Below, piece after piece: positions 55,534 to 64,000 of a DNA stretch of 64,000 nucleotides (its first letter is position 1; every line of letters starts with the position of its first letter). The DNA is from Pseudomonadota bacterium. GTDB lineage: Bacteria > Pseudomonadota > Gammaproteobacteria > UBA9214. Below the pieces are notes generated by a model. It was not told the DNA's origin. It saw only the letters and a list, made by a program, of their open reading frames with translations, and made no database searches. The DNA lies in NCBI GenBank assembly GCA_041395565.1, contig JAWLAI010000002.1, positions 124,001-188,000 of the forward strand, in the 5' to 3' direction. The translations under genes and the position numbers were made by a program.

Positions 55534-56031
55534 ATGAAACGCCCGCTTGAAACCCTGCTGCTGTTGCTCGTAACGACCTTCGCGACGCCGGCCTGGTCCT
55601 ACGACAAGGCGCTCGCGGCCAGTTACGCGACGCTGTTCGCACCGGTGCAGGGCGCCGCTGCCGGCAAGGCCCTGCACCTGATGCCGCCGGACGTGTTCGT
55701 TGCCAAGGTCAAGGCGCAGGAACCGCTGGCGGTCATCGATATCCGGACACCCGCCGAGACCGCCTTCTACAGCATGACACTGCCGGATTCCCTGGTCATT
55801 CCCACGAACGAACTGTTCACCGAGCCCAGCCTGGACCGCATACCGACGGACAAGACCGTGGTGATCATCTGCGCGTCCGGTACGCGGGCCGCGGCAGTCG
55901 GCACTGCGCTGCGGCATATCGGTTTCGACAACGTGTACGTGCTGAAGGGCGGCTTCAAATCGCTGACCGCGTACCTGGGCGTGACAGAGGCAAACGCGCC
56001 ACCCGCTGCCAAGGCAGCGGACAAGCAATAG
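55534..56031 (+). CDS. Exported rhodanese-domain protein
   Basis: The start at 55534 has AGGAG upstream and gives 165 residues. A signal peptide (about 1-22, cleavage near WSY) precedes a single rhodanese domain (about 48-150). The active-site cysteine is C113 in IICASGTRAA. Such proteins carry sulfane sulfur between thiosulfate, thiols and cyanide; a periplasmic role in sulfur metabolism is plausible but not shown. Confidence 0.9.
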   Translation: MKRPLETLLLLLVTTFATPAWSYDKALAASYATLFAPVQGAAAGKALHLMPPDVFVAKVKAQEPLAVIDIRTPAETAFYSMTLPDSLVIPTNELFTEPSLDRIPTDKTVVIICASGTRAAAVGTALRHIGFDNVYVLKGGFKSLTAYLGVTEANAPPAAKAADKQ

Positions 56032-56072
56032 CCGGGCAGGGACGGGCTGCGCTGGCCCGGTGACCGCGCGGG

Positions 56073-56375
56073 TCAGTACAGGAACCGGTCGAGCAGCAGC
56101 ACCGCCAGCGCCGCGCCGAGGATCCCGGTCACCATGGTGCCGAGATGGTTATCGCGCAGCCCCCGCAGGATCCAGTAGCATTCCAGTCCGATGAATGCCG
56201 CCGCCGCACCGTAGGCGATGAGCTTGTCTTTCGGTTCGAGACCGGTCGTCAGGATCAGGATAACGTAGCAGGCGAATGCGACCCCGACCGGGACCAGTGA
56301 ATTGATCCAGACGGGTATATCTGCTGTGCTTGCGGCGCTTGCAGGCCGCCCGCGATTGTTATTCGAGTTTTGCAT
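56073..56375 (-). CDS. Small membrane protein of unknown function
   Basis: A 100-residue protein with a polar Asn-rich start (MQNSNNNRGRP) and three hydrophobic segments (about 27-45, 52-70, 79-98). A longer frame continues upstream on this strand but overlaps the fusion gene antisense and lacks any domain. I do not recognise the family. Confidence 0.7.
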   Translation of the reverse strand: MQNSNNNRGRPASAASTADIPVWINSLVPVGVAFACYVILILTTGLEPKDKLIAYGAAAAFIGLECYWILRGLRDNHLGTMVTGILGAALAVLLLDRFLY

Positions 56376-56552
56376 CACTGCCAGCCCCCTGTGCAGCAAC
56401 CGGAAAGAGTATAGCAAATAAATGGCAGGGTGCATGCCTGCGCGCCGCGGGCAACGGCCGTGCCGGGCAATACATGCCGACGGGTTTTCCCGGCCGGCGC
56501 CAACCGGTACCCTGAGCCGGTCGGGGGATCCCGCAGCAGCCCAGGAGTCGTC

Positions 56553-58094
56553 ATGAAACACCCGATCGTCGCCGCCAACAAGCCCGTCATGGTCGAGCTG
56601 GAACAGGGCCTTGAATACCATTTCTGCGTCTGTGGCCGTTCGCGCAAGCAGCCATTCTGCGACGGCTCGCATAGCGGCACAGCTTTCACGCCGCAGGCTT
56701 TCGTCGCCGCCGCGGACGGCGCGGCCTTTCTGTGCGCCTGCAAGCACACCCGCAACGCGCCCTTCTGTGACGGCAGCCACCAGCAGTTCACGGACGCGCA
56801 GGTGGGCAGGGAGGGGCCGGGCATTAGCGACGCGGCGGATGCGGTGCCGCCGGTACACGCCACGGCCGAGGAACCGACGGTGGAGTTCATTCATGCCCTG
56901 GCGCGCGACGGGCTGACCGGCTTCGGCCGGCATGGGCCGATTGCGGCGATGGGCGTGCCGCGCGAGCGGCTGCCGCACTGGGACGACATCCAGATCATGG
57001 TCGCGCAGCTCGCGCGCCGGCCGCTCGCCGAGGATGCGCCGGTCGGCACGGAACTCGTGATCGGCCCACAGGCGCGGCGGCCGCTGCGCCTGGCGCTCCC
57101 GCTGTTCGTCTCGGACATGAGCTTTGGTGCGTTGTCGGCGGAGGCGAAGATCGCGCTGGCCCGGGGCGCCGAGCTGGCCGGCACCGGCATCTGCTCGGGC
57201 GAGGGCGGCATGCTGCCGGAGGAGCAGGCGGCGAACAGCCGGTATTTCTATGAACTGGCCAGCGCGAAATTCGGCTACCGCGAGGAACTGCTGGAGAAGG
57301 TGCAGGCGTTCCACTTCAAGGGCGGCCAGGCCGCCAAGACGGGTACCGGCGGGCACCTGCCCGCGGCGAAGGTCACGGCACGGATCGCCGCGGTGCGCGG
57401 CATTCCCGCCGGTGCGCCCGCGGTTTCTCCACCAACCTTCGCCGATCTCGAGACACCAGCGGACTTCAGGCGCTTCGCCGACCGCGTGCGCGAGATCAGC
57501 GGCGGCATCCCGGTCGGCTTCAAGCTGAGCGCCAACCGCATCGAGCACGACATCGGATTCGCACTCGCGGCCGGCGCGGATTACCTCATCCTGGACGGGC
57601 GCGGTGGCGGCACCGGCGCGGCCCCGCTGCTGTTCCGCGATCATATCAGCGTGCCAACCATACCCGCACTGGCGCGCGCCCGGCGTTACCTCGACCGGGA
57701 AGGTGCCAGCGGCCGGGTGACGCTCATCATCACCGGCGGTCTGCGTGTGCCGGCGGATTTCATCAAGGCCTTGGCGCTCGGCGCCGACGGCATCGCACTG
57801 GCAAACAGCGCAATCCAGGCCATCGGCTGCGTTGCGGCGCGGATCTGCCATACCAACAACTGTCCTTCCGGCATCGCCACCCAGCAACCGCAACTGCGCC
57901 GGCGGCTGGACGTCGATGCCGCCGCACAGCGCCTGGCCCGCTTCCTCGGTGCCTCCGTCGAGCTGATGCAGGTGATGGCCCGGGCCTGCGGCCATGCGCA
58001 CCTGCGCGAGTTCTGTCCCGAGGACCTGGCGACCTGCAGGCCGGAGCTGGCGCGGCTCGGCGGGATACCGTTCGCGGGTGTCGTGCCGGAGTAG
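56553..58094 (+). CDS. Double CDGSH iron-sulfur / glutamate-synthase-like FMN fusion
   Basis: A 513-residue protein. Residues 20-80 hold two CDGSH (NEET-type) [2Fe-2S] motifs: C25, C27, C36, H40 and C61, C63, C72, H76. From about 150 it is a GltS-type FMN-binding barrel, with SDMSFGALSAEAKIALARGA, KGGQAAKTGTGGHLP and GADYLILDGRGGGTGAAP, and the iron-sulfur-type segment ARICHTNNCPSGIATQ. It has no glutaminase domain, so it is not glutamate synthase itself. A redox enzyme using FMN and two NEET clusters is likely; its substrate is unknown. AGGAG precedes the ATG. Confidence 0.9.
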   Translation: MKHPIVAANKPVMVELEQGLEYHFCVCGRSRKQPFCDGSHSGTAFTPQAFVAAADGAAFLCACKHTRNAPFCDGSHQQFTDAQVGREGPGISDAADAVPPVHATAEEPTVEFIHALARDGLTGFGRHGPIAAMGVPRERLPHWDDIQIMVAQLARRPLAEDAPVGTELVIGPQARRPLRLALPLFVSDMSFGALSAEAKIALARGAELAGTGICSGEGGMLPEEQAANSRYFYELASAKFGYREELLEKVQAFHFKGGQAAKTGTGGHLPAAKVTARIAAVRGIPAGAPAVSPPTFADLETPADFRRFADRVREISGGIPVGFKLSANRIEHDIGFALAAGADYLILDGRGGGTGAAPLLFRDHISVPTIPALARARRYLDREGASGRVTLIITGGLRVPADFIKALALGADGIALANSAIQAIGCVAARICHTNNCPSGIATQQPQLRRRLDVDAAAQRLARFLGASVELMQVMARACGHAHLREFCPEDLATCRPELARLGGIPFAGVVPE

Positions 58095-58259
58095 CCCGCG
58101 CTGCGCATTGCGTCCGTAGCGACGGGGTCCTGACACCGTCAGGTACGCTCGTAGCCTGTCTATACTGTCAGCAGCGGCGAGTTCGCGCACCTTCCTGACA
58201 CGACGCGCCGGATCACTTAACGGACTGATCCTCGGGGGCTTACCCCAGGGAGGTGCATC

Positions 58260-58841
58260 ATGAGCAAGGTGGTGGATGAGGTACTTTCGGCAAATGCCGG
58301 TTATGCTGCGAATTTCGGTGACAAGGGCAGGCTCCCGATGCCGCCCGGACGGCGTTTCGCGATCCTGACGTGCATGGACGCGCGGCTCGATCCGGCGAAA
58401 TTTGCCGGGCTGGCGGAAGGGGATGCCCATGTCATCCGCAACGCGGGCGGACGGGCCAGCGACGATGCCATCCGCTCGCTGGTCATTTCACACAAGCTGC
58501 TGGATACGGCGGAGTGGTTCGTTATCCACCATACCAACTGCGGCATGGAAACCTTCACCGGCGACATCATGGCTGGGCTGCTCGAGAGCAGCCTGGACAC
58601 CGCCATCATCGACGCCGGCGGCTGGCACGACAACGGTGCCGGGCCGGGCTCGACCGAGGGCCGTTACATCAACTGGCTGACCATCGCCGACAATGCGACC
58701 AGCGTGGTCGAGGACGTCAGACGCATCAAGGCGCACCCGCTCGTCCCCGGATACATACCGGTCTACGGCTACATCTACGACTGCGGTACGGGGAAACTGG
58801 TCGAGGTGCCCGCGGCCTCGGCGGCGGGCAAGGCGGTCTAG
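58260..58841 (+). CDS. Beta-class carbonic anhydrase
   Basis: A 193-residue zinc enzyme that interconverts CO2 and bicarbonate. Zinc ligands and dyad are C38, D40 and R42 (CMDAR), H91 and C94 (HHTNCGM). The short length and the motif spacing fit the small beta-CA clade found in many chemoautotrophs and others. AGGGAGG lies before the ATG. The gene stands alone, with about 165 bases of upstream DNA that holds TATACT near 58161 as a possible -10 element. Confidence 0.93.
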   Translation: MSKVVDEVLSANAGYAANFGDKGRLPMPPGRRFAILTCMDARLDPAKFAGLAEGDAHVIRNAGGRASDDAIRSLVISHKLLDTAEWFVIHHTNCGMETFTGDIMAGLLESSLDTAIIDAGGWHDNGAGPGSTEGRYINWLTIADNATSVVEDVRRIKAHPLVPGYIPVYGYIYDCGTGKLVEVPAASAAGKAV

Positions 58842-58952
58842 CCTCTGCTGCAGTGCCGTGCGCCCGCCACTGCACGGCGACGGCGCAACGCGAGCTGAAG
58901 AATACTGCATAACTTGCTGTTCTGCGGCAAGTGGTGGCGCCACATTGGGTTG

Positions 58953-58980
58953 TTTACAACAGCTGCGAATGCATTTAAAA
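58953..58980 (+). promoter_or_regulatory. Candidate promoter for the hemerythrin-like gene
   Basis: TTTACA (58953-58958) and TTAAAA (58975-58980) are separated by 16 bases. They lie about 100 bases before the gene in a stretch otherwise without coding. Confidence 0.4.
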
Positions 58981-59081
58981 CGGTGCAGACCAGACGGTCG
59001 GCCAGCACACTGGCAAGCGCGGCGTCCGCGCGCTGCAATCGATCATCCAGTACCAGATCTGCGACAACCGGGAGCATAACG

Positions 59082-59510
59082 ATGGAAAAACTCGACTGGC
59101 ACTCGTGCTACGAGATCGGTGTCAAGTTTATCGACGACGACCACAAGAAGATACTCGCACTCATGCGTCGCCTGTACGCGGCGGTCGAGCAGGGCGATTG
59201 CGACAGCTGCCTGCTGCTGTCGAACGAGATCCTGGTCGAGACCGCGGCACACTTCATGCGCGAGGAAGCCTATCTGAAGAAGATCAGATACCCGGACCTG
59301 GAGGAGCATATTCGTTACCACATGAACCTGCTGGTGCAGGCCGGAACATTCAAACGCATCTGCCGCAACACCCGCAGCGAGCAGGATCTGGAAAACTGCC
59401 TGAATGCCATGGAGGAATTGCTGGTTGACGACGTCCTGGTCGGGGACATCCGCTTCAAGTCCTTTCTCGAATACGAGGGCCACATCCGGCCGTCGCGCTA
59501 CGGCGGCTGA
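59082..59510 (+). CDS. Hemerythrin-like protein with an altered iron site
   Basis: A 142-residue bacteriohemerythrin-type four-helix protein, MEKLDWHSCYEIGVKFIDDDH. Ligand positions H21, H57, E61, H76 and H80 are present. The last helix usually has WLVxHIxxxD; here it reads VLVGDIRFKSF, so the final His is D122 and the final Asp is replaced. It may hold iron differently or have lost oxygen binding. A GGGAG ribosome-binding site precedes the ATG. A histidine-kinase gene converges on it. Confidence 0.85.
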   Translation: MEKLDWHSCYEIGVKFIDDDHKKILALMRRLYAAVEQGDCDSCLLLSNEILVETAAHFMREEAYLKKIRYPDLEEHIRYHMNLLVQAGTFKRICRNTRSEQDLENCLNAMEELLVDDVLVGDIRFKSFLEYEGHIRPSRYGG

Positions 59511-59578
59511 CGCAGGCTGCACCGCCAGGCGCGGCTGTCGGGGGTGCAGCCGGGGTTGCAGGTGGCGAGTGTTTCCGG

Positions 59579-61471
59579 TCAGCGCGCGGGCGGCCTGGAC
59601 AGCAGCTCGACGACGGCCTGGGGGGCGACCGGCTTGGTCATGTGGAGATCGAACCCGGCGTCCCTGGCCTGTGCGCGGTCCTCGTCACGACCGTAGCCGG
59701 TGATGCCGACGATCAGCGTCTCGGTCAGCCCGGCATCGCGCAGTGCCCGGCACACCTGGTAGCCGTTCAGGGCAGGGAGACCGATATCCAGCAGCACGAC
59801 ATCCGGGTGCTCCCGCAGCGCGGTGTCGATCGCCTGACGGCCATCATGGACCGTGGTCACGTCATGTCCCGCCAGGCCGAGCAGCAGGGACAGGCTTGCT
59901 GCCACGTCCCGGTTGTCATCCACCAGCAGGACGCGTCGGCCGGTCACCGCCAGTTCCGGCGGTGTCGCCGTCGCCGCCGGCGCCGGGATCGCTTCCGGCA
60001 GGCAGGGCAGATGGACGATGAACTCGCTGCCCTTGCCGAGACCGGCGCTGTGCGCCTCGACCCGGCCGTCATGCAGCTCGACCAGCAGCTTCACCAGCGC
60101 CAGGCCGATACCGAGGCCGCCTTCGGTGCGGTCCAGATTGCGCTCTCCCTGGAAAAACAGGTCGAACAGGTTCGGCAGCGCGTCGGCTTCGATACCCCGG
60201 CCGTTGTCCTGCACGCGGATAAGGACCGCGTCAGCACCGGCGGCGGGCGCGACGTGTTCGCCGGTCAGGTGCAGCGTACCGCCGTAATCGGTGTACTTGG
60301 CCGCGTTGCTGAGCAGGTTGCCGATGACCTGGGTCAGGCGGGCGGCATCCCCTTCGACCCGGATCGGCCGCTGCGGCATCGTCACCTCCAGCCGGTGACC
60401 GCGCGACTCGATGAAGGGCAGGGCGGTTTCGACCGCCTGGTGGATGATCGTCGACAGGTTGAACCGCGCCTTGCGCAGCTTGATCTTGCCGCGCGAGACG
60501 CGCGAGATGTCCAGCAGGTCGTCCACGAGCTGCACCAGGTGCTCGACCTGGCGCTCGATCATGCCGGCCGCATGCGCCAGGGTCGCGTTCTGCGCGTGGG
60601 TCTGGCAGACGACCTGCGCGGCATTGCGGATCGTCGCCAGCGGGTTGCGCAGTTCGTGGGCCAGCATGGCCAGGAATTCGTTCTTGTGGCGATCGGCGTC
60701 GACCAGCGCCAGTGCGGCCAGCTTGCGCCCGGTGATGTCCTGGGTGATGCCGAAGCCGCCGCTCAGCCGGCCGTTGTCATCGTGTTCCAGGTATGCCTTC
60801 TCCCTGACCCATTTGACCTGGCCGTCCACGACGATCCGGTGTTCGATATCGTAGGGTTCGCCGTCCAGGGCGGCCAACCATTTGCTGTTCACGTAGTCGC
60901 GGTCGTCCGGATGCACGCTATCCAGAAACGTCTCGTAGGTCAGCGGCGTGCCTTCGGGTATGCCGAAGATCCGGTGGTTTTCCTCGGACCAGGTCAGCAC
61001 GTTGCGGCCGACATCCAGCCGCCAGCTGCCGATCTGGCCCACGGCCTGCGCCCGGTTCAGGTCGGCTCGGCTTTCCTGCAGCGCCTGCCGTGCGAGCACG
61101 CGCTCGGTGACGTCCTCCGTCAGGATCAGGATGCCGCCGATCTCTCCCGCGTCGGTCAGCCACGGGCGCACTTCCCATTTGACCCACTGCGTGGCGCCTT
61201 CGCTGCGCACGAACGGGTCTTCCTCGTGACTCAGGATTTCACCCGCCATGCCCCGGCGATGCACCGCCTTCCAGCGTTCGGGAATCTCCGGGAAGACCTC
61301 GTAATGCGAGCGTCCGATCAGATCGAGATCGGGCGGCAGGTGGTAGTCACGCAGCCAGCGGCTGCTGGCCGCGAGATAGCACATGTTGCGGTCGAACATG
61401 GCGATGCTGACCGGTGCCTGTTCGATGAACGCCCATAATCGCGCTTCGCTGGCACGATGTCTTTCATCCAT
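59579..61471 (-). CDS. Hybrid PAS-PAS sensor histidine kinase with receiver domain
   Basis: A 630-residue cytoplasmic hybrid kinase. Two PAS/PAC domains (about 10-130 and 135-252), HisKA with H272 (LAHELRNPLATI), HATPase (NLLSNAAKY, DNGRGI, GGLGIGLALV) and a C-terminal receiver with phospho-acceptor D562 (LLDIGLPALNG). No membrane segment is seen. It has no adjacent response regulator gene, so signalling may end at its receiver or pass through a phosphotransfer protein. The signal sensed is unknown. Confidence 0.94.
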   Translation of the reverse strand: MDERHRASEARLWAFIEQAPVSIAMFDRNMCYLAASSRWLRDYHLPPDLDLIGRSHYEVFPEIPERWKAVHRRGMAGEILSHEEDPFVRSEGATQWVKWEVRPWLTDAGEIGGILILTEDVTERVLARQALQESRADLNRAQAVGQIGSWRLDVGRNVLTWSEENHRIFGIPEGTPLTYETFLDSVHPDDRDYVNSKWLAALDGEPYDIEHRIVVDGQVKWVREKAYLEHDDNGRLSGGFGITQDITGRKLAALALVDADRHKNEFLAMLAHELRNPLATIRNAAQVVCQTHAQNATLAHAAGMIERQVEHLVQLVDDLLDISRVSRGKIKLRKARFNLSTIIHQAVETALPFIESRGHRLEVTMPQRPIRVEGDAARLTQVIGNLLSNAAKYTDYGGTLHLTGEHVAPAAGADAVLIRVQDNGRGIEADALPNLFDLFFQGERNLDRTEGGLGIGLALVKLLVELHDGRVEAHSAGLGKGSEFIVHLPCLPEAIPAPAATATPPELAVTGRRVLLVDDNRDVAASLSLLLGLAGHDVTTVHDGRQAIDTALREHPDVVLLDIGLPALNGYQVCRALRDAGLTETLIVGITGYGRDEDRAQARDAGFDLHMTKPVAPQAVVELLSRPPAR

Positions 61472-62052
61472 GACGCGGTGGTCCCGTTTTCGGGCGGCTG
61501 GCTGGCCGGCCGGGGGGCGGCGGTTGCAGCGCGGTTGCGTACTGCGCCGGACGTGCAGTTGCAGTGGCTGTTTTCAATCATGCCTCCGGTCGCCGGGTGA
61601 CCAGGCATGCGGTCAATGGACCTGTTGGCAGACCGGGCAGGCGGCGGTCAAGCAGATGCCGGCTGCCCTGTTACACAGTACCGCATGATAACACAGCCGT
61701 TGCGGCTGCATGCGACGAAAAACCTGTAGGATCCCAGTGTTTCTATGCCGCATGACGGCGAATCGCAGATCCGGTGTAACGCCGGCTACGTAGATCTACG
61801 AATAGCAATCGCGCCTTATCGGCGTAATCTGGTCGGCAGCCGAAGCCAGAGACGTACCTCGACAGACTGCCACCGGTGCCTGGCTGCCAGGCGCACGGGC
61901 CGAGCCAATGAAAGATTATCGACAGATTCTGAAACTGCTGCTGTTGCTGTCCGTGACCTCTTCGTTCGTTGTCATCATCATCCTCGAAACCATGCGCTGA
62001 GCAGGATCTGGCGCGCCGGCCGCCTGTCTGGCCCAGTATTCGTGAAGGACCT
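61472..62052. other. Non-coding interval with a possible small membrane peptide
   Basis: Between the kinase start and the ankyrin gene. It contains one plausible short reading frame, listed separately at 61908-62000. The rest shows no gene; the first 250 bases serve as the kinase's upstream region. Confidence 0.5.
61908..62000 (+). CDS. Possible 30-residue single-pass membrane peptide
   Basis: The frame reads MKDYRQILKLLLLLSVTSSF and continues VVIIILETMR. It has a basic N-terminus and one membrane span, like known small membrane proteins. It lies 52 bases before the ankyrin gene. There is no good Shine-Dalgarno sequence, so it may not be translated. Confidence 0.35.
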   Translation: MKDYRQILKLLLLLSVTSSFVVIIILETMR

Positions 62053-62811
62053 ATGAAACACATCGTAAGGGAACTGAAGTATCTCGTTTTGTGGCTTGCC
62101 GCCAGCGTCGCCGTCCTGCCTTTCGTGTTCTGGTGGCTGGCGAGCCTGGGTTACCTGATCCTGCCCGGCACCGATGCCATGACGGCAGCGGCCACCTACC
62201 TGCATTTTTTCCAGCACCTGCTCGAGCCACTGCCGCTCGCCGCCCTGTTGCTGCCATACGCGATGTTCATCGGCGCCAGGCTGCTCCAGGAGCCGCCGCG
62301 GGGCGCACGTGCAACTGCAGCCCAGCCTGAGGGCGCGTGCAGCGAACCGGTGCGGCTGCTGCGTGACGGGGACAGGCAGGCTGACCGCGATAGCGCGGAG
62401 CAGCCGCCAACCCTGCACCTGGCCGCGCTGAGCGGCAATACCGACATGCTGCTGGGGTTGCTGGAACAGGGCGCGGATTTCAATGCCCGTGACCGGGCCA
62501 TGGGCTATACACCACTGCAGATCGCCGCGATGCAGGGGCACGCCGCTGCCTGCGAAATGCTGATCCGCTACGGTGCGGCGCCCGACGCCGTGACGAATGC
62601 GTACGATACGGCGCTGCACCTGGCGGCGGAGGCGGGCCATGCCGAGGCGGTCGCCACCCTGCTGAAGTACCGGGCCAGTATCGGTATCAGGAACGGCGCC
62701 GGCCTGACCGCGCAACAGCTGGCACAACAGGCCGGGCATGCCGACGTGGTCAGACTGATGGAACAGCTCGTCAGCGACGAATGGCCCTATCTCAGACTGG
62801 TGCGCAGCTGA
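62053..62811 (+). CDS. Membrane-anchored ankyrin-repeat protein
   Basis: With the start at 62053 (AAGGA upstream) this is 252 residues. Two membrane segments (about 10-38 and 55-75) precede three to four ankyrin repeats (about 118-240): TLHLAALSGNTDMLLGLLEQ, GYTPLQIAAMQGHAAACEML, TALHLAAEAGHAEAVATLLK and LTAQQLAQQAGHADVVRLM. The repeats should face the cytoplasm as a protein-binding platform. Its partner is unknown. Confidence 0.88.
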   Translation: MKHIVRELKYLVLWLAASVAVLPFVFWWLASLGYLILPGTDAMTAAATYLHFFQHLLEPLPLAALLLPYAMFIGARLLQEPPRGARATAAQPEGACSEPVRLLRDGDRQADRDSAEQPPTLHLAALSGNTDMLLGLLEQGADFNARDRAMGYTPLQIAAMQGHAAACEMLIRYGAAPDAVTNAYDTALHLAAEAGHAEAVATLLKYRASIGIRNGAGLTAQQLAQQAGHADVVRLMEQLVSDEWPYLRLVRS

Positions 62812-62901
62812 GGCGGCGACTCCGGCCCGATTCCGGCGCCGACCGGCCAGTCGGCCAGCGGCAGCGGACCCCGGCGGCTGCCTGCCCGGGTAGCTGTCCC
62901 C

Positions 62902-63549
62902 TTATGCCAGCAGCGCCGCGACGATCCCGGTGATGAAGATGCCGTCGAAGGTACCCGCGCCGCCGATCGCGGCGCGCGGGGCGCCGAGCTTGCGGATATC
63001 GCCGAGGCGCAGCAGGTCGGCCCCGATCAGCACACCGAGCGTACCGCCGATGTAGGCGAGCGGGGCGGCGTGTTGCGGATTGATCAGCAGGGCGATGATG
63101 GCGGCGGTCAGCGGTGCGACCAGCATCGGCATGGCGATGCCCAGGCGCGGAACGGGGCGGCTGAGTCGGTAACTGACCAGGCTCACCACGGCAATGGCCG
63201 CTACCAGTTCGAGCACCGGCAGGGGATTGCGCGCCACCAGGTAGACCGAGAAACACACCGGGATGATGCATCCGCCCACGTTGACCGCGATCAGGGTCGT
63301 GCCGTCGAACGGCAGCTGCAGCGGCTGCAGCCAGGCGGGCAGGGGCGGCGGCGGTTCCGCCGGTTCCTCGGCCGCGATTCGCACCAGCGGCAGGTTGATG
63401 CCGCTGCCCAGCAGCGCGCCCAGCACCAGTGTCATGGCGGCTGCCGGCGACAGGCCGAGCTTGTCGAAGGCGATCGCCAGCAGGTTGATCTGTAACAGCG
63501 CGATCAGCGCCGCGAGACCGATCAGCAACGGCAGCATCCGCGCCGGCAT
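62902..63549 (-). CDS. DUF1614 family membrane protein
   Basis: A 215-residue protein with about seven hydrophobic segments. FDGTTLIAVNVGGCIIPVCFSVYLV and GGAGTFDGIFITGIVAALLA resemble the DUF1614 family (quoted in parts: NVGGCIIPVCFSVYL, GTFDGIFITGIVA). The family function is unknown. GGAGGGA precedes the ATG. It lies 52 bases after the ABC-2 permease gene and is probably in its operon. Confidence 0.85.
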   Translation of the reverse strand: MPARMLPLLIGLAALIALLQINLLAIAFDKLGLSPAAAMTLVLGALLGSGINLPLVRIAAEEPAEPPPPLPAWLQPLQLPFDGTTLIAVNVGGCIIPVCFSVYLVARNPLPVLELVAAIAVVSLVSYRLSRPVPRLGIAMPMLVAPLTAAIIALLINPQHAAPLAYIGGTLGVLIGADLLRLGDIRKLGAPRAAIGGAGTFDGIFITGIVAALLA

Positions 63550-63601
63550 CAGCGTCCCTCCACCGGTGCAGCCAGGACGATGTCGCGCCTGCGCTCCGGC
63601 A

Positions 63602-64000
63602 TCAATCGAGCCGCTTGCTGAAGCGCAGCACCGCGATGCCCATGGTCAGCAGCAGGAATGCCGCCAGTGCGTACAGCTCGGAGGCCATCATGCCCAGTTC
63701 CGCGCCGCGCAGCATGATGCCGCGGATCAGGCGCACGAAGTGCGTGAGCGGCAGCGCCTCGGCAATCACCTGCGCGGCACGCGGCATGCCGTCGAACGGG
63801 AACATGAAGCCGGACAGCAGTACCGAGGGCAGGAAAAAGAAGAATGTCATCTGCATGGCCTGGAACTGGGTCTGCGCCAGCGTGGAGATGAGTAGCCCGA
63901 GGGTGAGGTTGGCGGCGATGAACAGCAGCGCGGCGAGGTAGATGTCGGTCACCTGCCCGGTCACGGGCACGTCGAACAGCCACATGCCGACCAGCATGAT
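63602..64000 (-). CDS. ABC-2 type transporter permease, C-terminal part only
   Basis: The frame is open to the window edge, so the 5' end lies outside. About 133 codons are visible. Four membrane segments end in a basic tail (LRFSKRLD). LSTLAQTQFQAMQMTFFFFL and PSVLLSGFMFPFDGMP match ABC-2 permeases of the YhhJ/YadH type (quoted as the two parts QTQFQAMQMTFFFFLPSVLL and SGFMFPFDGMP). These export drugs or polysaccharide components with an ATPase and usually a membrane-fusion protein encoded upstream. Confidence 0.88.
   Translation of the reverse strand: MMLVGMWLFDVPVTGQVTDIYLAALLFIAANLTLGLLISTLAQTQFQAMQMTFFFFLPSVLLSGFMFPFDGMPRAAQVIAEALPLTHFVRLIRGIMLRGAELGMMASELYALAAFLLLTMGIAVLRFSKRLD

Noticed and set aside
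56073..58430. A 785-codon minus-strand frame whose end encodes the small membrane protein
   Set aside because: Only the last 100 codons look like protein; the rest is antisense to the CDGSH fusion and carbonic anhydrase upstream region.

Overview
This is a GC-rich (roughly 65%) chromosomal segment from a free-living gammaproteobacterium. The gene orders accD-folC-dedD-cvpA-purF, ppi-lpxH divergent from cysS, tig-clpP-clpX-lon-hupB-ppiD and sdhCDAB-sdhE-ygfX are all typical of that class. The high GC and the mix of CDGSH, rhodanese, carbonic anhydrase and cytochrome b561 genes would suit a Chromatiales-type autotroph, but that placement is inference. No prophage, CRISPR array, intact transposase or plasmid replication gene was seen.

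Layout. 1-8.8 kb: fatty-acid (accD, partial), folate (folC), division/colicin-related (dedD, cvpA), purine (purF) and methionine (metZ) genes, then glycerate kinase, a DUF455 protein and a secreted protein. metZ is preceded by a SAM-II-type riboswitch with a terminator. 8.8-12.7 kb: lpxH and ppi facing cysS (broken by two compensating one-base indels), then folD. 12.9-13.6 kb: five tRNA genes (Pro, Arg, His, Lys, Leu). 13.7-22.3 kb: the protein-quality-control block tig, clpP, clpX, lon, hupB, tRNA-Val, tRNA-Asp, ppiD. 22.4-24.5 kb: a dicarboxylate symporter with an apparent CTG start, and fabI. 24.6-31.3 kb: a complete peptide-type ABC importer. 31.7-34.6 kb: a class V aminotransferase, msrB and ygfZ. 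34.8-38.7 kb: succinate dehydrogenase with its flavinylation factor and YgfX. 38.7-43.2 kb: a second solute-binding lipoprotein, an L,D-transpeptidase, an exported YqgE-like protein and a SLC13-type carrier. 43.4-46.3 kb: a Sel1-trypsin-like protease and a repeat protein with a peptidoglycan-binding domain. 46.5-50.3 kb: cytochrome b561 flanked by palindromic repeats, then hsp20 and a second full-length Lon. 50.3-54.2 kb: a patchy accessory stretch of small lipoproteins, a methyltransferase, a palindromic non-coding element and a decayed copy of the start of the next MFS gene. 54.2-64.0 kb: Bcr/CflA efflux pump, rhodanese, a double CDGSH-glutamate-synthase-like fusion, beta-carbonic anhydrase, hemerythrin-like protein, hybrid histidine kinase, ankyrin protein, DUF1614 protein and a truncated ABC-2 permease.

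How the genes work together. The window has an unusually full proteostasis set: trigger factor, ClpXP, two Lon proteases, Hsp20, PpiD, a cyclophilin and a DegP-like protease. lon carries a good sigma-32-type promoter. The most notable items are the SAM-II riboswitch with a plausible antiterminator, the four-fold Cys-to-Trp repeat protein, the cysS frameshifts that remove three of the four zinc ligands, and several families of short palindromic repeats including a degenerate partial gene duplication.
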